Source: UBA6898 sp964463135
GTDB lineage: Bacteria; Nitrospirota; Thermodesulfovibrionia; Thermodesulfovibrionales; UBA6898
Reading direction: 5' to 3'
Length of the DNA stretch: 64,000 nt
NCBI GenBank assembly: GCA_964463135.1
Contig: CAYXBA010000004.1
Span: 173,064-237,063, forward strand
A program made the position numbers and the translations under genes. Shown piece after piece: positions 23,669 through 32,912 of this stretch. The notes under the pieces are model-generated. The model was not told the DNA's origin and did no database searches. It saw only the letters and a program-made list of their open reading frames with translations. Within the stretch, counting starts at the first letter, position 1; each line of letters starts with the position of its first letter.

Positions 23669-25603
23669 TTAGCCAACCTTTTCCGCGGCCTCTGCGCTCC
23701 CTGGATAATGACAGGCGCATTCATGGCCGTGCGTTTCACTGTGGCGCTTTATCACAGGAAGTTCCTTTTCACATAGGGACTGCTCTCCATCTCTTTTTTC
23801 ATTCCCGCACCTGCTGATATAATGGCATCCATCCTTGCCCCCGGGAATACCGCTGTCAGAAATGGGGTTCGACTCCAAGAGCGCCCGTGTATAGGGATGT
23901 GCAGGCTTGGTTATGAGGTCGATGGTTCTGCCGACCTCCACGATCCTGGACTTATACATGACCGCAACCCTGTCACAAAGACCTTTGATCATATCAAAGT
24001 CATGAGAGATGACAAGAAGGGTCAGGGATTCTTCTTCCCTTAATTTCTTCAAAAGATCGATGATCCCAAACTGGGCGGTCACATCTATCTCTGCAATGGG
24101 CTCATCCGCAACGATAAATTTCGGTTTGACCGCAAGTATCCTCGCTATCCCGATCCTCCGTTTTTGGCCGCCGCTCAGCTCAAAAGGATATTTACCCAAT
24201 ACCTCATGAGGGTCCAGGCCGACCTTCTGCAGGAGAGTTTCTATATTCTTTCCGACTTCTTCTGCTGGCAGGTCCCTGTTTCTGATGGTCACTGCCTCTT
24301 CCATTATTGCCCGGACCTTCATCATGCTGTTCAGGGCAATATCCGGACTCTGAAATATCATCTGGAAATTCTCCCTGAATCTCTTTTCCGGGATCGCCTG
24401 TATGTCTTCCGCGGCTCTTTCTGCATCTGTTACCCCATGCAGTCCGGCAGATGTTGACGAGCTGAACGGGTACACAAGCAGTTCCCCGCTGTCCGGGCTG
24501 CAGAGCCTAACGATCATCCTGCCGAGCGTGGATTTCCCCGACCCGCTTTCTCCGACAAGACCGAGTATCTCACCTTCATTGATATGCAGTGAAACATCAT
24601 CCACTGCCTTTATCTCCGCAGTACCGGCATCCTTCTTGCCAAGATTGAATAGTCCGTGCTGGCCCCTGAAGTATTTGCAGGCATCTCTTACGTCGAGGAG
24701 CTTTTTGGTGCTCCCGGCATTGCAGGATATTTCCTGGTCCTGCTTATTGCGTGCCCTCTCAAAAAATGCACGCGCACTCTCCTGCTGCCAGCCATCGAAA
24801 AGTTCCTCCATGGAACTTACAAAACGCGTCTCGACCGCGCTGCCGATATTCCCGGCGATCTTGTCGAAATAAACAACCCTGACTCTCCTCTGTCCGGAGT
24901 TGATGATCTTTTCTACGTTCCTCAGGTCATGCGTGACCAGCAGAAGAGATGACAGGTTGTCATGAGCGTCATCAAGGAACCCGGTGATCAGCTCTATGAT
25001 CGAGGACTGGATCGATGCATCAAGGTTTGTCGTGGGTTCGTCAGCGATAAGAACCTTCGGCCCCGTGCAGAGGGCAAGGGCGATCATCAGTCTCTGGGCT
25101 TCACCGCCGCTCAGCTGCTCAGGATATTTATCGAGAAACTCTTCTTTGTTGCCGAGACAGACCCTTCTGATCCATTCCATGCTCATCTGCCTGACATGTT
25201 TTTTTTCGCACTTCGCATGACTCAATAAGGTGTCGGACAGGTGCTGCCCAACTGTGAACAAAGGGTTAAGCGCGCTATTATGCTCCTGGAAGATCATCGA
25301 GATCTCTTTTCCCCTGATGCACCTGTATGCGGCCTCACCTGTTTTCTTCAGGCCGCGGCTGAGCGCTTCTGCCTTGCCAGCAGTAGCCCTGAAGCGCAAG
25401 TCATCGGCCTCGTAGGAAATGCTCCCCCGGGTCATTGCGACATCCCCCCTGACAAAACCGAGGATCGAAGAGACGGTAACAGACTTGCCTGATCCCGAAT
25501 TCCCGACCAGGACCGCAACCTCGTTTTCATCCAGTGCAAAATTAATGTTCTGAACGAGTTCCTGTCCCCTGCACTGGATGGTCAGGTCTTCTATCTTCAG
25601 CAT
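23669..25603 (-). CDS. fused double ABC ATPase of a peptide-type importer
   Basis: A 644-residue protein with two complete ABC modules. Module 1 (about 1-260) has GNSGSGKSV, FQEHNSALNP, LSGGEAQR and VLIADEP; module 2 (about 300-640) has GESGSGKST, FQSPDIALN, LSGGQKRR and FIVADEP, followed by a Cys-containing Opp-type tail (CHYISRCGNEKRDGEQSLC). It thus merges DppD and DppF roles, as in GsiA-type proteins. It is the last gene of the nine-gene operon, 13 bases after the propeller gene, and should energise the two permeases at 29545-31330. Confidence 0.92.
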   Translation of the reverse strand: MLKIEDLTIQCRGQELVQNINFALDENEVAVLVGNSGSGKSVTVSSILGFVRGDVAMTRGSISYEADDLRFRATAGKAEALSRGLKKTGEAAYRCIRGKEISMIFQEHNSALNPLFTVGQHLSDTLLSHAKCEKKHVRQMSMEWIRRVCLGNKEEFLDKYPEQLSGGEAQRLMIALALCTGPKVLIADEPTTNLDASIQSSIIELITGFLDDAHDNLSSLLLVTHDLRNVEKIINSGQRRVRVVYFDKIAGNIGSAVETRFVSSMEELFDGWQQESARAFFERARNKQDQEISCNAGSTKKLLDVRDACKYFRGQHGLFNLGKKDAGTAEIKAVDDVSLHINEGEILGLVGESGSGKSTLGRMIVRLCSPDSGELLVYPFSSSTSAGLHGVTDAERAAEDIQAIPEKRFRENFQMIFQSPDIALNSMMKVRAIMEEAVTIRNRDLPAEEVGKNIETLLQKVGLDPHEVLGKYPFELSGGQKRRIGIARILAVKPKFIVADEPIAEIDVTAQFGIIDLLKKLREEESLTLLVISHDFDMIKGLCDRVAVMYKSRIVEVGRTIDLITKPAHPYTRALLESNPISDSGIPGGKDGCHYISRCGNEKRDGEQSLCEKELPVIKRHSETHGHECACHYPGSAEAAEKVG

Positions 25604-25616
25604 GGCAGGCTATAGT

Positions 25617-28388
25617 TCACGGTTTTATCTGCACTCTCCATTCATACGGCGTATCCATTACATAGCCTCTTACTTCCTCATTTACAAAAGGCAACTCCTC
25701 TTTTCGCCTGAAACTGTTCCTGACCGGCATAGCCTTGATCGACACAACGTCTTTCATGCCGCTGATCATGACGACACCTGCCATGGATGTTTCATTTGAT
25801 GACTCTGAATGGAACCAGTTCTGCTTGTAGTTAAAGAAATATTCCCAGTCTTTCCTGGCCAGAATATGAACCGCGCTGTCAGGACCTGCGGATCGTATTT
25901 TTTCCTTTATCCCTGTCAGCAGCCTCGTGGCAATGCCGGCACCTCCGCCGACGTTGCTGATCACCTCCTGGTCCATGCCGGTCCTCTGCCTGTCATAAAG
26001 ACGGATATAATAAATAGAGGGATCTTTCTCATCCCTGACCACATTTATATACCCTCTTTCATGCATCTTCGGCGTCTCTTTTGCGTACATCTCTTCAAAG
26101 ATAAGCCTGTTGAGTTTTTTTATCAGCATCTGGTCTGTGCTGCTCAGGCCTGCAAAGCCCTTTTTCCGTGCAGTATTGGTCTTTTCAGCTAATGCGTTTA
26201 TCGCCTGATTGGTGAATGCCGACTTCTTCTTTTCAGCCATCTTCTCAAACAGATCAGGTATGCCGAGCAGGTTATTGAACCATTCAACCGTGCTCTTGGG
26301 TGAACTGTTCTCCGGTCTGGATGACGATACCCTGCTATTCTTGAATGCTTCATAGAGATCTTCTATTATCGAAGCATCCCTGAATTCTTCAAGGTAAAAG
26401 TCAGGAGAGTCGGTCCTGACAATGAAGATATCCACGCCCTCTCCGATATGATGACGGTAATAATGAAATTCCGCGATCTTATTTAACAGAGCATCTATTT
26501 CGTTCAAATCCTGTTTTGAGCCAAGACTGAGCTTTCTTGACGCTTTCCCCTGCTCGAATGCTGCTTTTTCATCTTCGGTAAAATTTGAGAAATTACTGGT
26601 TTTGCTGATCACGCCTGCATAGTGAATATGCGCGTATTCATTGTCCTTGAATCCAGCCGGCATGCCCTGCGGCACTATCCCCGGAGTTTCCTCTTTTGGG
26701 ACCTCGCGTCTCTCTGCCGCTTTCTGTGCTGCCGCAACTTTTTCTGCTTCCTTCCGCTCTGCCTCCAATCGGTCAGCTTCTTTCCGGGCTGCCGCTAACC
26801 TCTCCGTCTCTTTACGCTGCATTTCCTGTTGCTCGGTCTGTTTCCGAGCTGCCTCTGCCCTCGCTGCCTCCTTACGCTGCGCTTCCAGACGCTCGGCCTG
26901 TTTCCGCTCTGCTTCCAGCCGTTCCGCTTCTTTACGGGCCGACGCAGCCCTCTCCGCCTCTTTACGCTGTATCTCCTGTCGCTCGGTCTGTTTCCGTGCT
27001 GCCTCTGCTTTCTCCGCTCCCTTCCGCTCGGACTCCAGCCGCTCTGCTTCTTTTATGGCTGCCTCCACCTTCACAGCCTCTTCTTTACGCCGTGCCTCCA
27101 GACGCTCCACTTCCTTCCGCTGCGCCTCCAGACGCTCTGTCTCCTTGCGGGCCGACGCCTGGCTTTCAATATACTTCTTTTCATCCGCCGGGGCCTGGTT
27201 CAGATCTACCCATGCCATCTGAAATCTGCCATCCGCATTTTTGAAATCCTGATGGCTTAATACCAGGGTATTTGATGAGGGCGAGACAGAAAGGTCTGCC
27301 ACTGCGATCCTCTCCTGAGTACTTCCTGCAGCGGCCTGTGCTTCTACAGGCTTGAGCAGAGACCGGTTTTCCGCATAAAGCTGATTATTCTTAACGGTTA
27401 TTACTGCCTCATGCACTGGCCAGGGTTCATCAGTTTCAGCCGCAACATATATTATTTTGTTTCCTGCCCACGAAGGACACAGGGCCGGAGACGCTGATCC
27501 TCTCACCAGATGATCAGAGGCCTTTTTGGCAGTTCCCCCTCCGGCAGGGACTATCCATAAGGTATAGATCCTTCCCAGTTCCTGGTCCTGAGTAGTCCCC
27601 CTGTTCGAATAAAAGGCGACATAGCTATTGTCAGGGGAAACAGAGGGGCAAAGTTCCTTGTATTCTGTTTTTTCGGATGTGAGCCTGGCCCGGTTCCGGC
27701 ACTTGCCTGCTCCGTCCATGTCGCACCTGAACAACTTCGGCCCGTTCAGGGTATCTTCCGGCCATATCAGATATCTTCCGTCATGTGACAGAACCGGGCT
27801 CCCTTTTCTGTTCTCAGAAGAATAGATCAGCCCGCTCTTTTTTACGGCATATGCTTGATCCAGAGATACGAGCTTGATATCACTGCCTGTCATGTAGATG
27901 ATGCCTGACTCCCGTTCACCCCAGGGCACCCAGACTATCGATGCCACAGACTTGTCATAGATCAGAGGATCATCTTCAGCAGAGGTCTTTTGATCGATGC
28001 TGCCGATGTATATACCGTTTTTGGCTATATCGTTCTTTTCTGAACGCACAAAGGCATAATGTCTGCTGTCAGGCGCCCATGAAAAACCGACAATATTCAC
28101 GCTTTTCTGCATATTCCTGTCATGAAGAAGCGCCTCGGCCGGACTGCCTGATGAACTGAATATCTCTATCTCTTTCCTGCTTTTGATATCACATATTCTT
28201 ATTGAGGACTGCCTGCTGTTCTCGGCACTAAAGGCATATCGCGAACCGTCCGGTGACCACTGGGCCGCTGTCTGGTGGACGTCAGCAGAGGGACAGGGCC
28301 TCTGCAGTTCAAACGCATGGGCCCCGGAAAAAGCGCTGCCTGTGCATACCAGGCTCAGGATAACCAAAAAATATTTTTTTATCGTCAT
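25617..28388 (-). CDS. exported TolB-like propeller protein with coiled-coil repeats, unknown C-terminal domain
   Basis: A 923-residue protein. Residues 1-25 are a signal peptide; about 35-395 hold WD40/TolB-type propeller repeats (WSPDGSRYAFSAENS, FSWAPDSRHYAFVRS, SVSPDNSYVAFYSNRG). Residues about 403-564 are highly charged Ala/Glu/Arg/Lys repeats (ERLEAQRKEAARAEAARKQ type), a long coiled coil like TolA's. The C-terminal 350 residues contain no domain I recognise (IGEGVDIFIVRTDSP, NVGGGAGIATRLL). The arrangement recalls Tol-Pal proteins fused into one chain. The ribosome site is GGAG. It lies 14 bases after the TPR gene. Confidence 0.75.
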   Translation of the reverse strand: MTIKKYFLVILSLVCTGSAFSGAHAFELQRPCPSADVHQTAAQWSPDGSRYAFSAENSRQSSIRICDIKSRKEIEIFSSSGSPAEALLHDRNMQKSVNIVGFSWAPDSRHYAFVRSEKNDIAKNGIYIGSIDQKTSAEDDPLIYDKSVASIVWVPWGERESGIIYMTGSDIKLVSLDQAYAVKKSGLIYSSENRKGSPVLSHDGRYLIWPEDTLNGPKLFRCDMDGAGKCRNRARLTSEKTEYKELCPSVSPDNSYVAFYSNRGTTQDQELGRIYTLWIVPAGGGTAKKASDHLVRGSASPALCPSWAGNKIIYVAAETDEPWPVHEAVITVKNNQLYAENRSLLKPVEAQAAAGSTQERIAVADLSVSPSSNTLVLSHQDFKNADGRFQMAWVDLNQAPADEKKYIESQASARKETERLEAQRKEVERLEARRKEEAVKVEAAIKEAERLESERKGAEKAEAARKQTERQEIQRKEAERAASARKEAERLEAERKQAERLEAQRKEAARAEAARKQTEQQEMQRKETERLAAARKEADRLEAERKEAEKVAAAQKAAERREVPKEETPGIVPQGMPAGFKDNEYAHIHYAGVISKTSNFSNFTEDEKAAFEQGKASRKLSLGSKQDLNEIDALLNKIAEFHYYRHHIGEGVDIFIVRTDSPDFYLEEFRDASIIEDLYEAFKNSRVSSSRPENSSPKSTVEWFNNLLGIPDLFEKMAEKKKSAFTNQAINALAEKTNTARKKGFAGLSSTDQMLIKKLNRLIFEEMYAKETPKMHERGYINVVRDEKDPSIYYIRLYDRQRTGMDQEVISNVGGGAGIATRLLTGIKEKIRSAGPDSAVHILARKDWEYFFNYKQNWFHSESSNETSMAGVVMISGMKDVVSIKAMPVRNSFRRKEELPFVNEEVRGYVMDTPYEWRVQIKP

Positions 28389-28402
28389 ATTCTGCTCCTC
28401 AT

Positions 28403-29548
28403 TTATCCTCCATACCCCTGTTTCTCAGAGATATTTTTCATAATATTCCATGCCGGAACCGCCTCCGGATAATAGACCTGAAGGTCATACAACAGTCTCA
28501 GGGCATCGCCATACCTTCTCGGATACAAGTAAATGCCGACAAGATCCAGGGCAACCGACGGGTCCAGAAGACCGCTCCGGCTCGTCCTGTTTGCATCCAG
28601 GATATCCCTGACCGTCTCTATGGCAGAAAGGGCCTGGCTGTAATTTTTTCTGGACTTGCTGAGATACGCAAAGTTCCTGAAGATTGGCAGATGCCTTTTG
28701 TCGATCTTCTGGCCAGCAATAGTTTCATATGACTCTTTGACATATCTGCTCCCCTCTCTGCTTTTTGCATCTGCCTTAAGCATATAGGCGCCGAGTTCGC
28801 TCTTGAGGACCGGGTCCTGCAGAACCTTCTTCCCCAGACTGTTTAACAGGGCCTGGGCATCCGCCTTCTTCCCCGTCCTGATATTACAGAACCACATCTT
28901 TGCAAGCAGGGAAGGATTAGCTGTCTCCGGACTGACCATGCTTTTTCTGAAATATTCTATCGCCTTGCCATAATATTCCGGCAGGTTATCAAACCCGGCG
29001 ATCTCAAACCAGCATTCACCGATCAGTGCATTGACGATATCGATCTCTTCCTTCTTTTTCAATGCATGCAATGCCATCAGATAATGGGATATCGCGGCCT
29101 CATAATAGGTGCGGGCCATTGCCCCATACAGTTTGGGACTGTAATACTGCATGCTGTCTGCAACAGAGTTATGGATCTGCCGGCTCTCGAAGGTCTTTTG
29201 AAATGACCTGATCGTCTGCAATGACTTTTCATAGTCCTTATCCCTGTTTGAACGCCTGAGCTCTTCTACGTACTTCTCCGCCTTGTTCCCCATGCCCCTG
29301 GAGCCTTTCAGATACGCATGCAGGTCGGACTTGCCGAGATAATATAATCCTTTTGCCGTCTCGCCGAGCTTCTGAAATATCTTCGCCTTTAAAAGCGGGT
29401 AATAGGCTTCCTTCTTCTCATGTTCGAGCTGCAGGAGTGCTTCATATAGTTTGTTCCCCTGGTACAGCTCCATTGCGGTCTCTGCATTGGCAGCCCGGGG
29501 GAAGAGAGCAGCGGCCAGGAGCACCAATAAAAGAAGATATGCCTTCAT
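28403..29548 (-). CDS. exported TPR-like repeat protein
   Basis: A 381-residue protein with a signal peptide (MKAYLLLLVLLAAALFPRAANA) and degenerate tetratricopeptide-like helices throughout (ALLQLEHEKKEAYYPLLKAKIFQKLG, YYGKAIEYFRKSM, RRYGDALRLLYDLQVYYPEA). It starts with a 4-nt overlap on the permease gene and precedes the propeller gene, so it is a translationally coupled component of the operon, probably a periplasmic scaffold. No specific function recognised. Confidence 0.75.
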   Translation of the reverse strand: MKAYLLLLVLLAAALFPRAANAETAMELYQGNKLYEALLQLEHEKKEAYYPLLKAKIFQKLGETAKGLYYLGKSDLHAYLKGSRGMGNKAEKYVEELRRSNRDKDYEKSLQTIRSFQKTFESRQIHNSVADSMQYYSPKLYGAMARTYYEAAISHYLMALHALKKKEEIDIVNALIGECWFEIAGFDNLPEYYGKAIEYFRKSMVSPETANPSLLAKMWFCNIRTGKKADAQALLNSLGKKVLQDPVLKSELGAYMLKADAKSREGSRYVKESYETIAGQKIDKRHLPIFRNFAYLSKSRKNYSQALSAIETVRDILDANRTSRSGLLDPSVALDLVGIYLYPRRYGDALRLLYDLQVYYPEAVPAWNIMKNISEKQGYGG

Positions 29549-30480
29549 GAGCGCACCAGCCTTTCTTTGAGGCCATCTGCAAGGAGATAGAACCCGAGCA
29601 GGGTAAAGATGATGGCAAGTCCCGGCAGCGTGAATGTGGACCAGAGCGTCACGTTCATGATCAACCCTCTTAAGACCTCTGTCACGGGGGCAGTATTCAT
29701 GGCAGAAAGCTCACTGATAAAATGCTCTTTGCCCTGCGCTGCCATGGTGCCGAGTGAAATGTCGCCTGCCCCATATCCCAGAAAACTGATGCCGGTCTCG
29801 AACAGCACAACCTCGGCCGTTATATATGCGGTTTCGACCAGCAGCAGGTATCTCATCTGATGCCAGAGGATATGCTTTCCCAATATCCTTAATGGCCCCA
29901 GGCCGAGGGCCCGCGCAGACTCGACAAAGCCTTCATTACGGACCGCAAGTATCTTTGCCTTCACCTTTTCGCTGATCCTCGGGATCATGAACAGACCGAA
30001 GGCGGTCATGATATGATAGATGCTCATCTCTCCAAGGAATTTCCATAACAGGATCATGACAACGATCTGCGGCATGGATGCCAGGACCTTGTTCAGCCCG
30101 CCGATAAGGCCGCCGATCCTGAAAAGCCGGACGCCGGACAGCTCTATGAGAAATGCATTATCCAGCATGGCCTCGAGCGTGCCTGCAATGATCCCCCCGG
30201 AAAGCGCAATGGTCAATGCTATGGCAGAGGCCTCAAGGAATGTCTTCATGCTGAAGGCAACTCTGCTGAAAAGGTCTCTGCCGATCATATCCAGACCAAG
30301 GATATGGCCCATGCTGAAATTGCCCTCAATGACAAAGGTCTCCTCGGGGTCCTTCAGGAGTGTAACGCCATGGGTCCCCATCAGGTCCAGACCTCGCTGG
30401 GAGTATGAGAGAAGGGCAAAGAGAACGACCAGCGCAACCATGACAGATCCGGCCGTTAATCTGAATGATGACCTCCCCAT
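29545..30480 (-). CDS. DppC/OppC-like ABC permease
   Basis: A 311-residue membrane protein with the BPD_transp_1 architecture (about six helices) and the EAA loop (FVESARALGLGPLRILGKHILWHQM). The GLDMIGRDLFSR motif at the N-terminal third is typical of DppC-type subunits. ATG 30480 is preferred (GGGGAG upstream, one base after the dppB-like stop). It pairs with the next-upstream permease. Confidence 0.88.
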   Translation of the reverse strand: MGRSSFRLTAGSVMVALVVLFALLSYSQRGLDLMGTHGVTLLKDPEETFVIEGNFSMGHILGLDMIGRDLFSRVAFSMKTFLEASAIALTIALSGGIIAGTLEAMLDNAFLIELSGVRLFRIGGLIGGLNKVLASMPQIVVMILLWKFLGEMSIYHIMTAFGLFMIPRISEKVKAKILAVRNEGFVESARALGLGPLRILGKHILWHQMRYLLLVETAYITAEVVLFETGISFLGYGAGDISLGTMAAQGKEHFISELSAMNTAPVTEVLRGLIMNVTLWSTFTLPGLAIIFTLLGFYLLADGLKERLVRS

Positions 30481-30481
30481 G

Positions 30482-31330
30482 TTATCTGAAGCTCCCCCGT
30501 CTATCAAGCAGCATCCTCACCAGGTCGTTGATGAAATACATGATACAGACTATCCCTATCAGGATCCCGGTGATCAGCAGGATCACGTCCCTGCCCGAGC
30601 CGCTTTCCGGCGCACCGAGTATATAAAGGCCTATGCCCTGGATCCGGAACACATATTCCACGATTATCACTCCGGTCCCTACCGTAAGAATAAACCGTGA
30701 AGAGACCATATTCATGGTCGAAAGAAGAAGCGCCTTCGCAGTATGCTTCCAGATGCTCACGCCTCTCGCCTTAGCCGCGTTCAGATACGCCTTGCCCATG
30801 ATAGTCTCGATCTCCGCAACAACTCCCCGCGAGATATCGCCCAATGCATTATTGCCGATGCCGAGTACAAACACACCAAAAACAATGAACCACATATTGT
30901 ATGCATCGTTCGTGGGCAGGAAATTCGGGTCAGTCCTGAAGGCCATCGCCTCCATCATATAGCAGAGCAGAAAAACCGGTATTGTGGTGGCGATATAGGT
31001 AGCCACTTCGAGCGTCCTGAATAACTTCCGGTACCCCTTGAGCAGCAGCATGCCCATGCCAAGGGCAAACATTGTCGAGATGCTTACTGCGCCCAGCGAG
31101 AGAAGCAGGGTATTTTTGAGCCGCTCGGCCAGAAAATCAGCCGGTTTTCTCCCTGCTTCGTACGCTTCCCCGGCATCCAGATGAGCGAGTTTCTGCAGCC
31201 ACCCCGCATATTCCCGCATCAGTTCCGGCCTGTCCTGGCGGGACAGGCTGACCAGGAAGAAGATCAGAAAGGTTGCGAGGATGAATATCGAAACATACTT
31301 CAGAATGCTGCGAACTGCCGTAACCATCAT
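30482..31330 (-). CDS. DppB/OppB-like ABC permease
   Basis: A 282-residue permease with an N-terminal helix, a periplasmic loop (shorter than in typical DppB proteins), a helical core and an EAA-like loop (MGKAYLNAAKARGVSIWKHTAKALLL). Strong GGAGGGCGG site. With the DppC-like protein it should form the pore for substrate delivered by the solute-binding protein encoded 21 bases upstream. Confidence 0.85.
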   Translation of the reverse strand: MMVTAVRSILKYVSIFILATFLIFFLVSLSRQDRPELMREYAGWLQKLAHLDAGEAYEAGRKPADFLAERLKNTLLLSLGAVSISTMFALGMGMLLLKGYRKLFRTLEVATYIATTIPVFLLCYMMEAMAFRTDPNFLPTNDAYNMWFIVFGVFVLGIGNNALGDISRGVVAEIETIMGKAYLNAAKARGVSIWKHTAKALLLSTMNMVSSRFILTVGTGVIIVEYVFRIQGIGLYILGAPESGSGRDVILLITGILIGIVCIMYFINDLVRMLLDRRGSFR

Positions 31331-31351
31331 GGTGAATATCCGCCCTCCGGC

Positions 31352-32890
31352 CTATCTCGAGATCTCCCAGCGGTGGGTCAGTCCGAAGATGTTGTCAGGA
31401 ATGAGCAGCCCCTTTGTGCTTATGCTCTTATGGTATGCGGCATATTTCTTCTCTTCGATCAGATAGATATACGGCACATCTTCCGAAATGATATCCTGGA
31501 TATTCGCATAAATGGAGCGAAGCTCTTTCAGATCCCTGCTAACAACAGCCCGTGCAAACAGTTTGTCTATTTTCGGATTGCTGTACCCGGTTATATTCTG
31601 TTCTGCATTTGACGCATAGAAGGGGTTGATATAGGAAGTCCTGCTGAACTCGGTCGAGACAAGGGCAAGTTCGAACTGCCGGTCTGTAAAGACCTCCTTC
31701 CTGAATTTATCGTCATGCGTCTTTTGCAGTTTCACCCGTATCCCGGCCTGTTCCCACTGCCGCATCAGGTCGTTCAGGAAACCGACAAACATAATGTCGT
31801 TCATACTGCTCAAAGGCACTTTCAGGCTCAGCTCGCCGCGGAATTTCGATGCCTTGATAAGCTCTTTGGCCTTCTTCACATCCCTCTCGCTGACATCAAC
31901 GTCAATATAGAACGGATGGCCAGGTGTGATCGGCCCGCTGATCATCCGCGAGGTAGGGAACCATTTTTCGATAAGGCTCTTCCTGTCAAGCGCCAGCAGA
32001 AGGGCCTCCCGGACCCTGTGGTCACTGAGGCCGGTCTTCTTCATGTTGATGGCCACGGCCATGATATTGTTCACCCAATAGGGATACAGCCTGATCGACG
32101 GATTTTCTGATATCTTCGGCACATACATATATTTGAGTTCAGGAATGAAATGGATGTTCCCACTGATAAGCGCATTGGTGTCCATATAGCCTTCTGTTGT
32201 TTTTTTCAGGGCTATCGTACTGACCGGCTTACTGAGGTCCGGTTCCGGGATGTGACGGCTCAAAAATATCCTGTCTATCGCCTTGTTCTCGCCGATCTTG
32301 TAATAACCGCTCCCTGACAGCTTGCCGGCATTTCCCGACTCAATATATGCTCTGGGGAGTATCGGCATCATGAACAGTTCAAGCGGGTTAATGCCTTTTC
32401 TGACCCTGAACTTCAGGGTCTCGCCGTCAATATCCATGCCCTCGTAAAATTTCAGAAGAAAAGAATACGAGCTGCTTCTCCCCTTTGCCCAGTCATAGGT
32501 GGCCTTTACATCCTCAGGCTTCAGCCTCTGGCCGTTCTGCCACATGACATCCTTGCGCAGGTTAAACGAGTATATCGAGACTTCGCCGCGATCTTCGCGC
32601 CTGACGCAGTTGCACGACTCTATCGACAGATAGTCGGCGGCTGACGGGCCATCCCCTCCGGATGCCACGAGGACCGGTTCGATCGAAGCCCCCAGGGTAT
32701 ACTGGACAAGGCCTGAATAGACCAAGCCGGACATTCTCAGAGAAGCCGGATCATTCGCAGTGAGCGGATTAAATGATTCGGGAAGACTGTGCTCAACATA
32801 GACCATGTCCTCGCTATGGCCAGCGGGGGCAAGCATGCATATGATCAGCATGCTCAATGCAATTATAACAGCGCTCTTTTTCATTATCAT
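31352..32890 (-). CDS. family 5 extracellular solute-binding protein
   Basis: A 512-residue exported protein (signal peptide MIMKKSAVIIALSMLIICMLAPAG) with the SBP_bac_5 pattern: LPESFNPLTANDP near the N-terminus, RKDVMWQNGQRLKPEDVKATYDW, then DHRVREALLLALDRKSLIEKW. These bind peptides, nickel or oligosaccharides; specificity cannot be read. The ATG 32890 is chosen for its GAGGTGAG site. No lipobox Cys is visible, so it is probably soluble in the periplasm. Confidence 0.9.
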   Translation of the reverse strand: MIMKKSAVIIALSMLIICMLAPAGHSEDMVYVEHSLPESFNPLTANDPASLRMSGLVYSGLVQYTLGASIEPVLVASGGDGPSAADYLSIESCNCVRREDRGEVSIYSFNLRKDVMWQNGQRLKPEDVKATYDWAKGRSSSYSFLLKFYEGMDIDGETLKFRVRKGINPLELFMMPILPRAYIESGNAGKLSGSGYYKIGENKAIDRIFLSRHIPEPDLSKPVSTIALKKTTEGYMDTNALISGNIHFIPELKYMYVPKISENPSIRLYPYWVNNIMAVAINMKKTGLSDHRVREALLLALDRKSLIEKWFPTSRMISGPITPGHPFYIDVDVSERDVKKAKELIKASKFRGELSLKVPLSSMNDIMFVGFLNDLMRQWEQAGIRVKLQKTHDDKFRKEVFTDRQFELALVSTEFSRTSYINPFYASNAEQNITGYSNPKIDKLFARAVVSRDLKELRSIYANIQDIISEDVPYIYLIEEKKYAAYHKSISTKGLLIPDNIFGLTHRWEISR

Positions 32891-32912
32891 GAATTGTCTC
32901 ACCTCTCTGCTG

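Noticed and set aside
26641..27260. Ser/Arg/Leu-rich plus-strand ORFs
   Set aside because: They are the complement of the coiled-coil repeat of the propeller protein.
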